A stretch of 64,000 nucleotides of DNA from Mycolicibacterium psychrotolerans (GCF_010729305.1 NZ_AP022574.1:2604001-2668000), one strand, 5' to 3'. Positions 34,650 to 43,272 are shown, numbered from the stretch's first letter. The notes: generated by a model not told the origin, from the letters alone. A program made the numbers and translations.

Positions 34650-35947
34650 CACCTGTTCCCGACTTCCGCCTCCAGGTACTCCGCGAACCGCTCGCGTGCT
34701 GCATCGCGCTTGCGCGGCAACCACTCCGACGGCCAGACATCGGTACTGGCGGTGTAGTCGCGCAGCACCTGCTTGGCCACCGTCGTCTTGTGCACCTCGG
34801 TCGGGCCGTCGGCCAGTCCCATCACCGCAGCACCGGTCACCATGGCAAGGAACGGCATCTCGTTGGTCACGCCGAGCGCGCCGTGCACCTGCATGGCGCG
34901 CCAGGCGATGTCGTGCAGTACGGTCGGCATCACGACTTTCACTGCGGCGATGTCCTTGCGGACCTTCTTGTAGTCGTTGTACTTGTCGATCTCCCAGGCG
35001 GTGTGGAGCACGAGCAACCGGAACTGCTTGAGCTGCGCGTAGGAGTCCGCGATGTAGGCCTGCACGGCCTGTTTGTCGGCGAGCAGGCTGCCGGCGGTCT
35101 GCCGGCTCAGCACCCGCTCGCACATCATGTCGATCGCCTTCTGCGCCAGCCCGATCGTGCGCATCGCGTGATGGATCCGGCCGCCGCCCAACCGCGTCTG
35201 CGCGATGACGAACGCCTGGCCTTCGCCACCGAGCAGCGCCGAACCCGGAACGCGCACATTGTCGTAGTGGATCAGCGCGTGGCTGCCCTCACCGTCGCGT
35301 TCGCCGTGCAAGCCGACGTTGCGGACGATGTTCACCCCCGGCGTGTCGGTGGGCAACAGGAACATCGACATCCCCTGATATGGGCTCACGTCGGGGTTCG
35401 TCACCACCATCACGATGAGGAACGACGCGGTGTTGGCATTGGAGGAGAAGTACTTCCAGCCGTTGATCACCCAGTCGTCGCCGTCGCGGACCGCGCTGGT
35501 GGTGAACTGCGTGGGATCGGCTCCGCCCTGCGGTTCGGTCATCGAGTAGCTCGAGAACAGTTCCCCGTCGAGCAGCGGGCGCAGATAGCGGTCCTTCTGC
35601 TCCGCAGTGCCGTAGTGCGCGATGATCTCGGCGTTGCCGGTGTCAGGTGCCTGGCATCCGAAGATGACCGGCGCCCACTGCGAGCGGCCGAGGATCTCGT
35701 TGAGCAGCGCCAACTTCAACTGGCCGTAGCCCTGCCCGCCGAGCTCCGGTCCGAGATGGGTGGCCCACAGCCCTTTCTGCCGCACACGCTCCTTGAGGGG
35801 GTCGACGACCTTGCGACGCGTCTGCGTCAGCGGCGTGAACTGCAGGTGCGGCCAGATCAGGTCGAGGGGCTCGACCTCGTCTCGGACGAAGGCATCCGCC
35901 CAGTCCAGCAGTTGCTGATAGTCGGGATCTGTCTCGAAGTCCCACAT
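34649..35947 (-). CDS. Acyl-CoA dehydrogenase, ACAD10/11-like
   Basis: A 432-residue ACAD, longer than usual. It has SYSMTEPQGGADPTQFTTSA, VINGWKYFSSNANTASF, QVHGALGVTNEMPF, and LADGPTEVHKTTVAKQVL, where DGPxEVH replaces EGTxxIQ. That last motif is characteristic of ACAD10/11 and of the LvaC-like proteins that remove phosphate from 4-phosphoacyl-CoA. ATG 35947. It is 18 bases downstream of a TetR gene and coupled to the kinase at 33627. Likely part of a hydroxyacyl-CoA isomerisation step rather than a plain oxidation. Confidence 0.9.
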   Translation of the reverse strand: MWDFETDPDYQQLLDWADAFVRDEVEPLDLIWPHLQFTPLTQTRRKVVDPLKERVRQKGLWATHLGPELGGQGYGQLKLALLNEILGRSQWAPVIFGCQAPDTGNAEIIAHYGTAEQKDRYLRPLLDGELFSSYSMTEPQGGADPTQFTTSAVRDGDDWVINGWKYFSSNANTASFLIVMVVTNPDVSPYQGMSMFLLPTDTPGVNIVRNVGLHGERDGEGSHALIHYDNVRVPGSALLGGEGQAFVIAQTRLGGGRIHHAMRTIGLAQKAIDMMCERVLSRQTAGSLLADKQAVQAYIADSYAQLKQFRLLVLHTAWEIDKYNDYKKVRKDIAAVKVVMPTVLHDIAWRAMQVHGALGVTNEMPFLAMVTGAAVMGLADGPTEVHKTTVAKQVLRDYTASTDVWPSEWLPRKRDAARERFAEYLEAEVGNR

Positions 35948-35965
35948 GCGGCCTCCTCGCCTGCG

Positions 35966-36601
35966 TCAGGATCTCTGGTATCCGGTGATGACGGTGCAGA
36001 TGTCGGTGGTGACGACGTCGGCGAATGAGCGGTCACCGAAGGCGCCGGCCGCCCAGTGCCGGGCGCCCTCGCTGACCAGCGTCTGCGCCAGGTAGCTCAG
36101 GTGTGCGATGTCGACGTCCGGCCCGAGCTTGCCGTCGGCCTGCGCGCGCTCGAACAGTTCGGTGAACATGTCCGCCTCCACGGCGGACGGACTGCCCGCG
36201 GCGATAATGCGGTGTTCATGCCGGTAACCCTCGAGGATCGTCTCGATGATGAGCTCGGGCGGATTGCGCGCCATCGACCGCTCGAACGCCGTGAGCGCCG
36301 CGCGCAGGACGGCGTCGATCTCGTAGGGCTTGTCGAGCATCGCGTGGATGGTGCGGTACGCGGATTGCGTGGACAAGACGCCGACCTCGAACAGCACATC
36401 TTCTTTGCGCGGAAAGTAGAAGTAGAACAACGCTTTCGACACACCGGCTGCGGCGCAGATGTCGGCGACCGTGGTGGTCGCGTACCCCTTGGTGCGCCAC
36501 AGCGCCATAGCTGCCTGGACCAGCATGCGTTTGGTCTCGTGTGACCGCGCGCGTTGAAACGACGCGCGACGCTGACCGGAGCCAGCAGTGGTGGACGTCA
36601 C
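35966..36601 (-). CDS. TetR family transcriptional regulator
   Basis: A 211-residue TetR; the helix-turn-helix is AAMALWRTKGYATTTVADIC plus AAGVSKALFYFYFPRKEDVL, about residues 30-72. GTG 36601 starts the protein without a clear ribosome binding site. A GAGAATAACGTTCTC palindrome (36735-36749) lies in the 177-base region shared with the divergent P450 gene, so this is a second candidate to bind the site family. The gene heads the minus operon TetR-ACAD-kinase-oxidoreductase. Confidence 0.9.
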   Translation of the reverse strand: MTSTTAGSGQRRASFQRARSHETKRMLVQAAMALWRTKGYATTTVADICAAAGVSKALFYFYFPRKEDVLFEVGVLSTQSAYRTIHAMLDKPYEIDAVLRAALTAFERSMARNPPELIIETILEGYRHEHRIIAAGSPSAVEADMFTELFERAQADGKLGPDVDIAHLSYLAQTLVSEGARHWAAGAFGDRSFADVVTTDICTVITGYQRS

Positions 36602-36734
36602 AAAGGGCGACGCTATCAGCCGATTTCGCCGCTGCCAAGAGCTGACCAGAGTCTAACTGGGTGGCAGCGCCTCGCGGGGGACGCCGCTCTCGTTGACGGC
36701 GCGGGGCCGGTGTGAAAACCTGATGCGCAAGGAT

Positions 36735-36749
36735 GAGAATAACGTTCTC
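36735..36749. promoter_or_regulatory. GAGAATAACGTTCTC operator
   Basis: A full-consensus site between TetR (minus) and P450 (plus), immediately before the P450 gene. TAACGT at 36740-36745 inside it fits a TANNNT -10 hexamer, so repressor binding would block the P450 promoter directly. Confidence 0.78.
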
Positions 36750-36778
36750 GTATGGCGAGATCGTCGAACGGAGCGAAT

Positions 36779-38053
36779 ATGCCTGAAGACCTCACCGCGG
36801 TCGACTTCTTCCGGGACGGCCGGCTCACCGACGACCCGTACCCGTTCTACAAAGCGCTACGGGACAAGTGCCCGGTGAGCCGCGAGAACCACTACGGCGT
36901 CACGATGGTGACCGGCTGGCAGGAGGCGGTCGACGTGTACAACGACGCCGAGACGTTCTCGTCGTGCATTTCGGTGACCGGCCCGTTCCCCGGCTTCCCG
37001 GTCCCGCTGGAGGGGGACGACGTGACCGAGGTGATCAGAGCGCACCGCGACGAGATCCCGTTCAGCGACCAGCTTCCGACGCTGGACCCGCCCACGCACA
37101 CCGATCACCGTGCGCTGTTGATGCGGCTGATCACGCCCAAGCGACTCAAGGAGAACGAGGACGCGATGTGGCAGCTCGCCGACGACATCCTCGACGATTT
37201 CCTGGCGCCGGGCCACGGTGAGTTCATCGGAGGATTCGCCGCTCCGTTCACGCTGCGCGTCATCGCCGACCTGCTCGGCGTGCCGGAGGGGGATCGCGAC
37301 GACCTGATCGACCGGCTGGCCCGCGGGACACACGGCAGCGCGGTGGGCAATGCCGAGAAGACGATGAACAAGACGCCACTGGAATTCCTCTACGAGGTCT
37401 TCGCGATCTATGTCGAGGAGCGGCGTGCGCAACCGCGCGACGATGTGCTGACCGGGCTGGCGACCGCCACGTTCCCGGACGGCTCCCTGCCTGAGGTCGG
37501 CGACGTGGTGCGGGTGGCCACCAACGTCTTCTCGGCCGGCCAGGAGACCACGGTCAGGTTGCTCAGCACCGCGCTCAAGGTCCTGGGGGACAACCCCGAC
37601 ATCCAGGCGAAGTTGCGCCAGGACCGCAGCCTGCTGCCGAACTTCATCGAGGAATGCCTGCGGATCGAGAGCCCGGTCAAGGGCGACTTCCGGTTGTCGC
37701 GGGTGCCGACGACGATCGGCGACCAGCCCTTGGGCGCGGGGACCACCCTGATGGTGATCAACGGTGCGGCCAACCGCGATCCACGCCGATTCTCCGATCC
37801 CGACACCTTCGACCCGGAGCGCAAGAACGCCCGTCAGCACCTCGCCTTCGGCCGCGGCATCCACAGTTGCCCCGGCGCGCCACTGGCGCGGGCCGAGACC
37901 CGCGTCGGGCTCGAGCGACTGCTGGACCGCACCACCGACATCCGCATCTCCGAAGCTGAGCACGGACCGGCGGGCGGCCGCCGGTACAGGTACATCCCGA
38001 CGTACATCCTGCGCGGGCTCACCGAACTCCACCTGGAGTTCGACGTCCTATGA
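36779..38053 (+). CDS. Cytochrome P450
   Basis: A 424-residue P450. The I-helix is FSAGQETTVRLL, helix K ExxR is EECLR, and the haem loop is LAFGRGIHSCPGAPLARAE with the cysteine ligand. ATG 36779 is chosen because GGAG lies five bases upstream. ATG 36752 is in frame and would be the start if the transcript is leaderless from the -10 in the operator; both remain possible. The stop overlaps a ferredoxin gene (ATGA), its likely electron donor, and a DUF1330 gene follows. Divergent from TetR. Confidence 0.93.
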   Translation: MPEDLTAVDFFRDGRLTDDPYPFYKALRDKCPVSRENHYGVTMVTGWQEAVDVYNDAETFSSCISVTGPFPGFPVPLEGDDVTEVIRAHRDEIPFSDQLPTLDPPTHTDHRALLMRLITPKRLKENEDAMWQLADDILDDFLAPGHGEFIGGFAAPFTLRVIADLLGVPEGDRDDLIDRLARGTHGSAVGNAEKTMNKTPLEFLYEVFAIYVEERRAQPRDDVLTGLATATFPDGSLPEVGDVVRVATNVFSAGQETTVRLLSTALKVLGDNPDIQAKLRQDRSLLPNFIEECLRIESPVKGDFRLSRVPTTIGDQPLGAGTTLMVINGAANRDPRRFSDPDTFDPERKNARQHLAFGRGIHSCPGAPLARAETRVGLERLLDRTTDIRISEAEHGPAGGRRYRYIPTYILRGLTELHLEFDVL

Positions 38054-38241
38054 AAGTCACCGTCGACGAGGACCGCTGCGCCGGGCACGGCATGTGCCTG
38101 ACGCTGTGCCCCGAGGTCTTCGAGATGACCGACGACGGCTGGGCCGTCGCGACCCCCGGCGAGGTCCCGGCCGAGTACGAAGGCGCCACGCGCGAGGCCA
38201 TCGAGAACTGCCCCGAGCGGGCGATCAGCGAAACCGACTGA
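38050..38241 (+). CDS. Ferredoxin of the P450-associated single-cluster type
   Basis: A 63-residue ferredoxin: DRCAGHGMCLTLCPEVF with the cluster cysteines and NCPERAIS near the end. The CxxHxxC pattern, with histidine where bacterial 7Fe/8Fe ferredoxins have cysteine, is typical of the [3Fe-4S]-type ferredoxins that serve mycobacterial P450s. ATGA overlap with the P450 gene upstream. It carries electrons from a ferredoxin reductase, not encoded nearby, to the P450. Confidence 0.9.
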   Translation: MKVTVDEDRCAGHGMCLTLCPEVFEMTDDGWAVATPGEVPAEYEGATREAIENCPERAISETD

Positions 38242-38257
38242 GAACAGGAGCATTCGA

Positions 38258-38542
38258 GTGCCCAAGGGTTACATCGTCATCACCGAGGACGTCAAGGATC
38301 CCGCCGGGATGGCGGAATACGGCAAGCTCGCGAGCAAGGCGATGGCAGGCGCCACGGTGCTGGCGTTCGACACCAAGGCCGAGACGATCGAGGGCGAGTG
38401 GCACGGCAGCCAGACCGTGCTGCTGGAATTCGAATCCGTCGAGGCGGCAAAGGAGTGGTATCACTCGGACGCCTACCAGGAGGCGGTCCCGCTGCGGCAT
38501 GCCGCGGCGGACTGCAACGGCGCCATTCTCTCCGGCTTCTGA
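38258..38542 (+). CDS. DUF1330 family protein
   Basis: A 94-residue protein of the dimeric ferredoxin-like-fold DUF1330 family: KGYIVITEDVKDPAGMAEYG, then VLLEFESVEAAKEWYHSDAY and a C-terminal LSGF. Relatives are small monooxygenase-like or accessory proteins without known reaction. It follows the ferredoxin by 16 bases with GAACAGGAG as ribosome binding site, in the P450 unit. It converges on a TetR gene with a 3-base gap. Confidence 0.85.
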   Translation: MPKGYIVITEDVKDPAGMAEYGKLASKAMAGATVLAFDTKAETIEGEWHGSQTVLLEFESVEAAKEWYHSDAYQEAVPLRHAAADCNGAILSGF

Positions 38543-38545
38543 CTT

Positions 38546-39130
38546 CTAGTCGGCCGATGTCATAGCACGTAAGCCTCTGGTTGCGAGGGTGTTCCACAGC
38601 AGAGTGCCGATGCTGCTGTCGGCCACTCCGATCTCGAGCGAGGCGCCGACGAGCGCGCCGGTGCGCACCATCATCATCGCGCGTGCGGTGGCATAGGCGT
38701 CGTCATGTCCCATGTCGGCAAGAACCTCGACGAGGAAATCGGTCACCCACTGGCGGTGATCGATGGCGAGACGGTGCGCAGGGTGCGCCGGATCCGCGAA
38801 TTCGGCAGCGGCATTGATGAACTCGCATCCCCGGAAGCCGGGTAGGTTGCGGTAGTCGTCGACGACGTCGGCAATCGCGGACAGTATGCGCTGTGGTTGC
38901 GCGCGGTGGTCCTCCCGCAGAGCCATGAGGTCGGTGCGGGCACGCTCCGCGCGGCGCTCGAGGTACGCCGCGATCAGATGGTCCTTGGTGGGGAAGTGCT
39001 TGAAAAACGTCGCACGGGCCACGCCCGCCTCCGCGACTATGCGGTCGACTCCGACCGCACGCACCCCGACCGAGAAGAACAGGGCGTCGGCCGTGTCGAG
39101 TATCCGATCACGCGGGCGGACGGCGTCCAT
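38546..39130 (-). CDS. TetR family transcriptional regulator
   Basis: A 194-residue TetR: LDTADALFFSVGVRAVGVDR and IVAEAGVARATFFKHFPTKD form the helix-turn-helix, with a C-terminal region containing FRGCEFINAAAEF, found in regulators of hydrolase and reductase genes. Both ATG 39130 and GTG 39157 are possible starts; ATG is given. It lies 38 bases downstream of the alpha/beta hydrolase gene, and a perfect 22-bp palindrome (40071-40092) precedes that hydrolase, so it probably represses this two-gene operon. Confidence 0.88.
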   Translation of the reverse strand: MDAVRPRDRILDTADALFFSVGVRAVGVDRIVAEAGVARATFFKHFPTKDHLIAAYLERRAERARTDLMALREDHRAQPQRILSAIADVVDDYRNLPGFRGCEFINAAAEFADPAHPAHRLAIDHRQWVTDFLVEVLADMGHDDAYATARAMMMVRTGALVGASLEIGVADSSIGTLLWNTLATRGLRAMTSAD

Positions 39131-39168
39131 GGCCGCACTACGTGGTGACGTCGTCACACTTGTCGATA

Positions 39169-40050
39169 CTAGCCATCGTCGGTGTGCAGGAACGTGAGAA
39201 GCACCTGCGTCATCTCGTCGGGCCGTTCTTCGTAGATCCAGTGCCCGGCGCCGGCGATGACCGCCGGGGTGACGTCGGATGCATAGTTCTTCACCTGGAT
39301 GCCGACGAAATCGGCGAGGCTGCCTTCTGCTCCGATCGCGAGAACGGGCATCGCGAGCTTGGTCTTGCCGAACTCGGTATTGTCGGCCATGTCTTGCGGC
39401 AGTGAACGGAACCAGGCGAGGTTGGCGCGCAGATGTGCTGGGTCGCTGAGATATTCGGCGTAGATCGAGATGTCTTCGTCGGTGACCGAGCCTTTGATCA
39501 TCTCCAGCGCATCGATGAACTTGGTTACCCAGAGCTTCTCGTTCCCGGCGATGAGTTCGTCGGCGAAGCCGTTGGCCAGGTTGAAGAATCCGAAGTGCCA
39601 CGCCCCTGGTCCGTCCGGAGTCAGCGAGGGGAACGAGTAGATGGCGGGATCCGGTATCGGCGCCTCGCTGAGCACGAGTTTGGTGACCTCATCAGGATGG
39701 GCCACGGCGTACGCGTAGGCGACCATGGTGCCGATGTCATGGCCGACCATCCGCACCCGACTGTCGAGACCCAGGGCGACGAGCAGTCCATGGATGTCGG
39801 CTGCCATCGTCTTCTTGTCGTAGCCTGCCGGTGGAGCGTCACTGCGCCCGGCGCCCCGCAGGCTGGGCGCGACCACCGTGTAGTGCTCGGCGAGTGCGGG
39901 CAGCACATGCCGCCACTCGTACCACGTCTGCGGATATCCGTGCAGCAGAACAAGTGTCGGTCCACTCCCGCCGGTGACGTAGTCGATTCCCAACCCGCCG
40001 ACGTCGACTTTGTCCCTGGTCAATCCTTCCGGTGTTTGCTCGCTGGTCAC
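39169..40050 (-). CDS. Alpha/beta hydrolase, epoxide-hydrolase/dehalogenase-like
   Basis: A 293-residue alpha/beta hydrolase. The nucleophile elbow VGHDIGTMV puts aspartate (D105) where esterases have serine, as in epoxide hydrolases and haloalkane dehalogenases. The oxyanion motif HGYPQTWYEW starts about residue 37 and the histidine is in GAGHWIYEERP (about 272). GTG 40050 has GGAGG six bases upstream. It would open an epoxide, perhaps one formed by a P450; this is inference. The TetR gene downstream and the 22-bp palindrome upstream point to local control. Confidence 0.88.
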   Translation of the reverse strand: MTSEQTPEGLTRDKVDVGGLGIDYVTGGSGPTLVLLHGYPQTWYEWRHVLPALAEHYTVVAPSLRGAGRSDAPPAGYDKKTMAADIHGLLVALGLDSRVRMVGHDIGTMVAYAYAVAHPDEVTKLVLSEAPIPDPAIYSFPSLTPDGPGAWHFGFFNLANGFADELIAGNEKLWVTKFIDALEMIKGSVTDEDISIYAEYLSDPAHLRANLAWFRSLPQDMADNTEFGKTKLAMPVLAIGAEGSLADFVGIQVKNYASDVTPAVIAGAGHWIYEERPDEMTQVLLTFLHTDDG

Positions 40051-40070
40051 GGGGAACCTCCGGAGGATTA

Positions 40071-40092
40071 GTAGACAGACCGATCTGTCTAC
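40071..40092. promoter_or_regulatory. Perfect palindrome GTAGACAGA-N4-TCTGTCTAC
   Basis: Two 9-bp arms with a 4-base centre, 21 bases upstream of the hydrolase start. TAGAC-N-GTCTA-like sites are used by many TetR proteins, so the TetR encoded downstream of the hydrolase probably binds here. Confidence 0.8.
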
Positions 40093-40144
40093 CTGGGACC
40101 GTAACGCAGTCGCGCGCCGGTGACAACCCGTGTCATCCCGCGGT

Positions 40145-40345
40145 TCACGTCTCGACGATGGAGATGGCCTGCCGGGGGCACTGCCGGACCGCTTCCCGGA
40201 CCTGTTGTTCGTTCTCCGGGGTCACCTCGTCGGTCAGCACGTGCAGATAATCGTCGTCGTCGACCTGGAAGACCTCGGGGATGATGCCCATGCACACCGC
40301 GTTGCTCTCGCACAGGCCGAAATCGACCTCGATCTTGCGGCTCAT
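40145..40345 (-). CDS. Ferredoxin (P450-associated)
   Basis: A 66-residue ferredoxin with VDFGLCESNAVCMGIIPEVF and a C-terminal QCPRQAIS, hence one Fe-S cluster with three or four cysteines. ATG 40345 overlaps the P450 stop as ATGA, so it is the redox partner of that P450. The final segment and length agree with the [3Fe-4S]/[4Fe-4S] ferredoxins serving mycobacterial P450s. Last gene of its operon, 94 bases before the hydrolase gene. Confidence 0.9.
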   Translation of the reverse strand: MSRKIEVDFGLCESNAVCMGIIPEVFQVDDDDYLHVLTDEVTPENEQQVREAVRQCPRQAISIVET

Positions 40346-41544
40346 GGCAGCACCGTGACGGGGACGTGGTGGTAGCCCGCGACGTTCTGCATGCTGACCC
40401 GCTGCAAACCGTCGAAGTCGACCTCGAACCGGGGCATGAAGTCCAGGAGGTGCTCGAGTGCGATCGCGGTCTCCATCCTGGCCAGCGCCGCGCCGAGGCA
40501 GCTGTGGATCCCGTAGCCGAGACCGAGGTTCTGCGCCTGGGTGCGGTCCCGGTCGATGTCGAACGTCTCACCGTCGTCGAAGGCCCGCGGATCGCGGTTG
40601 GCCGCCGCCCCCATCAGGAAGACAGGCTTGTGCGCAGGCACTGTGCCGCTGGGCAATTCGACATCTTTGAGGCTGTACCGGACGTTGTACTGCACCGGGC
40701 CCACGTATCGGAGGAGCTCCTCGACGGCGTCGGGGATCTTGCTGCGGTCCTCGAGCAGCTTCTGCCACTGCTCCGGATGGCGGGCGAACTCGACGATGGC
40801 GCTGCCGACGAGCTTGGTCACCGTCTCGGCGCCCGCTCCGCCCAGCAGCGTGGTGAAGCCGGTGATCTCGATGTCGTCGAGCTTGCGCAGGCTGCCGTCC
40901 TCAGCGGGGATCTCGGCGGCGATGAGACGGCTGATCATGTCGTCCTGCGGGTTCTTGCGGCGCTCCTGGACGAGCCCGTAGTAGTACATGCCGGAGTCGA
41001 TGTTGGCCTGCATGTTCTCGTCGTTCATGGCGATCTGGCCCGGTTTGCGATGCAGGCTCGTGTCGATCCAGTGCCGGACCTGCTGGCGGAAGTCCTCGGG
41101 CACCCCGGCCATTCGCGTGATGACCTCCACCGGGAACGGTCCGGAGAAGTCCTGCACGACGTCGAAGTGATGGGGGTCGGCCGCGGCGAGGTAGTGCCGG
41201 ACGAGCTCGACGACGGTCTCGCGCTGATTCTGGATCGCCCGCGGGGTGAAGGCCTTGTTCAGCAGGCTGCGCATGTGCCGGTGGTCCGGCGGATCCATGA
41301 AGATGATCGACTTCTGCGGCACTTCGCCGGAGCGCACCATGCCGAGGTCGCAGCCACGCGCCGACGAGAACGACTCGTGATCCTTGAACGCCGCCGCCAC
41401 GTCGGCGTGCCGGGTCAGCGCGTAGAAGTCCTCCTCTTCGTCGTAGTAGACGGGCGCCTCGTCGCGCATCCGCCGGTAGATCTCGTACGGATTGTCGAAG
41501 TAATCCTCAGAAACCGGATCGAACACCAACCGGGGTGTGGTCAC
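40342..41544 (-). CDS. Cytochrome P450
   Basis: A 400-residue P450. The I-helix reads LLGGAGAETVTKLVG, ExxR is EELLR, and the haem loop is LGLGYGIHSCLGAALARME. GTG 41544 is preceded by GAGGAGGACGCA, which decides the start. Its N terminus (DPVSEDYFDNPYEIYRRMRD) and early region resemble the P450 at 15914. It is followed by its ferredoxin with ATGA overlap. The promoter holds a CGTTAC/GTAACG inverted repeat rather than a GAGAAT site. Confidence 0.93.
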   Translation of the reverse strand: MTTPRLVFDPVSEDYFDNPYEIYRRMRDEAPVYYDEEEDFYALTRHADVAAAFKDHESFSSARGCDLGMVRSGEVPQKSIIFMDPPDHRHMRSLLNKAFTPRAIQNQRETVVELVRHYLAAADPHHFDVVQDFSGPFPVEVITRMAGVPEDFRQQVRHWIDTSLHRKPGQIAMNDENMQANIDSGMYYYGLVQERRKNPQDDMISRLIAAEIPAEDGSLRKLDDIEITGFTTLLGGAGAETVTKLVGSAIVEFARHPEQWQKLLEDRSKIPDAVEELLRYVGPVQYNVRYSLKDVELPSGTVPAHKPVFLMGAAANRDPRAFDDGETFDIDRDRTQAQNLGLGYGIHSCLGAALARMETAIALEHLLDFMPRFEVDFDGLQRVSMQNVAGYHHVPVTVLP

Positions 41545-41579
41545 TGCGTCCTCCTCGGCGCTGTCCTCAGAGCCGGAAA

Positions 41580-41607
41580 CGTTACGAAGGTCTGGCTTAA
41601 TGTAACG
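41580..41607. promoter_or_regulatory. CGTTAC-N16-GTAACG inverted repeat upstream of P450
   Basis: Six-base arms at 41580-41585 and 41602-41607, 36 bases before the P450 start. It may be a regulator site; the arms are short, so the call is weak. Confidence 0.4.
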
Positions 41608-41630
41608 GCTACAGTATGCGCCACCATGGC

Positions 41631-41652
41631 CCGGAAATCCTCGGTTTTCCGG
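41631..41652. terminator. Small hairpin after the dehydrogenase operon
   Basis: CCGGAAA (41631-41637) pairs with TTTCCGG (41646-41652) around 8 bases, ten bases past the stop of the minus operon that ends at 41663. A plausible U-less terminator; short stem, so only moderately likely. Confidence 0.45.
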
Positions 41653-41662
41653 CAACCGCGCG

Positions 41663-42454
41663 TCATGCCCGCACCCCCGCGTCCACCATGGCCTCGAGCC
41701 CACCGAGGTCACCGCCGAGTTCGGCGACGGTGGCGCGCACGACGGCGACGTCCTTGCCGATGAACTCACCGACGGCAGCGATGAAAGCATCCGCCGAACC
41801 CGCGGCCGCGATCATCGACAGCACCCGGCTCTGCGCGCTGCCGTGCGTCAACGCCTCCAGCAGACGACCCTCGTCCACGCCGAGCCGGTTGCCCAGCCGT
41901 ACCCCCTCGGCGACCAGCCCGATCTGCGCCGCGAAGACCGTGTTGTTGACGAGCTTGACCAGCTGGCCCGCGCCGGTGGCGCCGGCATGCACGATGGGGG
42001 CGGCGTAGACGCCGAGCAGTGGCGCCACACGCGCCATCGCGTCGTCGCTGCCGCCGGCGAAGACGGTCACGTGCCCCGCCGCGATGTCGTGCGGACCCCC
42101 GCTGAGGGGGGCGTCGACGACGTCGACATGGCCGAACCGCGCGGCGATGGACCGCGCAGTGGCGGGGCTTCCGGTGGTGTGCAGCACCAGTGCGGCGCCG
42201 GGGGACATGCCCGCCACCAGCTCGCCGTCCAGACACAGCTCGGCGACCTGCTCGTCGGTGAACACGCATAACACCACCGCGTCGGCACCGTCGACCACCC
42301 CGGCGATGTCCCGGACGGCGTGCGCGCCGAGCCGGACTGCCGCACTGCGCTTCTCGTCGGTTCGGCCGAGGACGACGACGTCGTGGCCCGCCCCGACGAG
42401 GCGCTGCACCATCGGGGACCCCATGCGACCCGCGCCGACGAAGCCGACCCTCAT
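41663..42454 (-). CDS. NAD(P)-dependent beta-hydroxyacid dehydrogenase (HIBADH-like)
   Basis: A 263-residue member of the 3-hydroxyisobutyrate/6-phosphogluconate dehydrogenase family: MRVGFVGAGRMGSPMVQRL (dinucleotide fold), DAPLSGGPHDIAAG (substrate loop) and the lysine of GQLVKLVNN (about residue 164). It oxidises a beta-hydroxyacid or reduces the corresponding aldehyde. ATGA overlap with the preceding paralogue. Last gene of the NuoF-to-dehydrogenase operon. It is slightly shorter than the usual 290-300 residues. Confidence 0.88.
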   Translation of the reverse strand: MRVGFVGAGRMGSPMVQRLVGAGHDVVVLGRTDEKRSAAVRLGAHAVRDIAGVVDGADAVVLCVFTDEQVAELCLDGELVAGMSPGAALVLHTTGSPATARSIAARFGHVDVVDAPLSGGPHDIAAGHVTVFAGGSDDAMARVAPLLGVYAAPIVHAGATGAGQLVKLVNNTVFAAQIGLVAEGVRLGNRLGVDEGRLLEALTHGSAQSRVLSMIAAAGSADAFIAAVGEFIGKDVAVVRATVAELGGDLGGLEAMVDAGVRA

Positions 42455-43272
42455 GACCGCGGATGATCCATCAGCCGCAGCGCCGTGTCCGCGTCGGCGA
42501 ACACCGTGCCCTCCGGCGCCGCCGCATGCGCCGCCAGGCTGGCGGCGTGCCGGACGTCTTTCTGCAGCAGCGCGCCGGCGATCGGCGCCAGCCCGTCGAG
42601 CGTGCCACCGAACATCGTGATGCTGCCGATCGCCTTGCTGGTCGCGGAGCCGCGATGCAGCACCTCGCAGAGCCGGTCGCGCGCGATGCCGAGCGCGTCA
42701 CCCAGCTCGAGGGTGCTGATCGCCGCACCCAGGTTGGCGCTGAACAGCAGGTTGTTGAGGATCTTGGCGACCTGGCCACTGCCCAGTCCGCCGAGATGCA
42801 CGATCGCGTCGGAGTAGGTGGCGAACACGGGGCGCACCTTCTCGACCACCTCGGCGTCGCCTCCGACCATCACCATCAGCGTGCCCTGTTCCACGGCGGG
42901 CGCCCCACCACTGACCGGGGCGTCGATGACCGTGACGCCCTGTGCGGCAGCCTGTTCGGCGATCTCCCTGCAGGTGTCGGGATGGACGGTGCTGTGGATC
43001 GCGACGATACCGCCGGGTGCCATGCCGGCCAGCACCCCGTTCTCGCCGCCGAGCACTTCACGCACATCGTCGTCACCGACGACGCACAGACACACCAGGT
43101 CACAGGCTGCCCCGAGTTCGGCCGGGGTGGCCGCGGCTCGGGCCGGTGTGTCGGCGTAGGGCTCGAGGCTGGCCGGCCGCCGTGCCCACAGTGTGGTGTG
43201 GAAGCCACCTTCGGCGATGCGCCGGGCCATCGGCCCGCCCTGGCTGCCCAATCCGATGAAACCGACGCGCAT
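42451..43272 (-). CDS. NAD(P)-dependent beta-hydroxyacid dehydrogenase (HIBADH-like), paralogue
   Basis: A 273-residue paralogue of the following gene. It has MRVGFIGLGSQGGPMARRIA, DAPVSGGAPAVEQGTL and the lysine of GQVAKILNN. ATG 43272 lies within the hydrolase stop (TGATG), and its own end overlaps the next start (ATGA). Two adjacent members may act on stereoisomers or as a heteromer. Substrate unknown; the branched-acid class fits catabolism of methyl-branched side chains. Confidence 0.88.
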   Translation of the reverse strand: MRVGFIGLGSQGGPMARRIAEGGFHTTLWARRPASLEPYADTPARAAATPAELGAACDLVCLCVVGDDDVREVLGGENGVLAGMAPGGIVAIHSTVHPDTCREIAEQAAAQGVTVIDAPVSGGAPAVEQGTLMVMVGGDAEVVEKVRPVFATYSDAIVHLGGLGSGQVAKILNNLLFSANLGAAISTLELGDALGIARDRLCEVLHRGSATSKAIGSITMFGGTLDGLAPIAGALLQKDVRHAASLAAHAAAPEGTVFADADTALRLMDHPRS

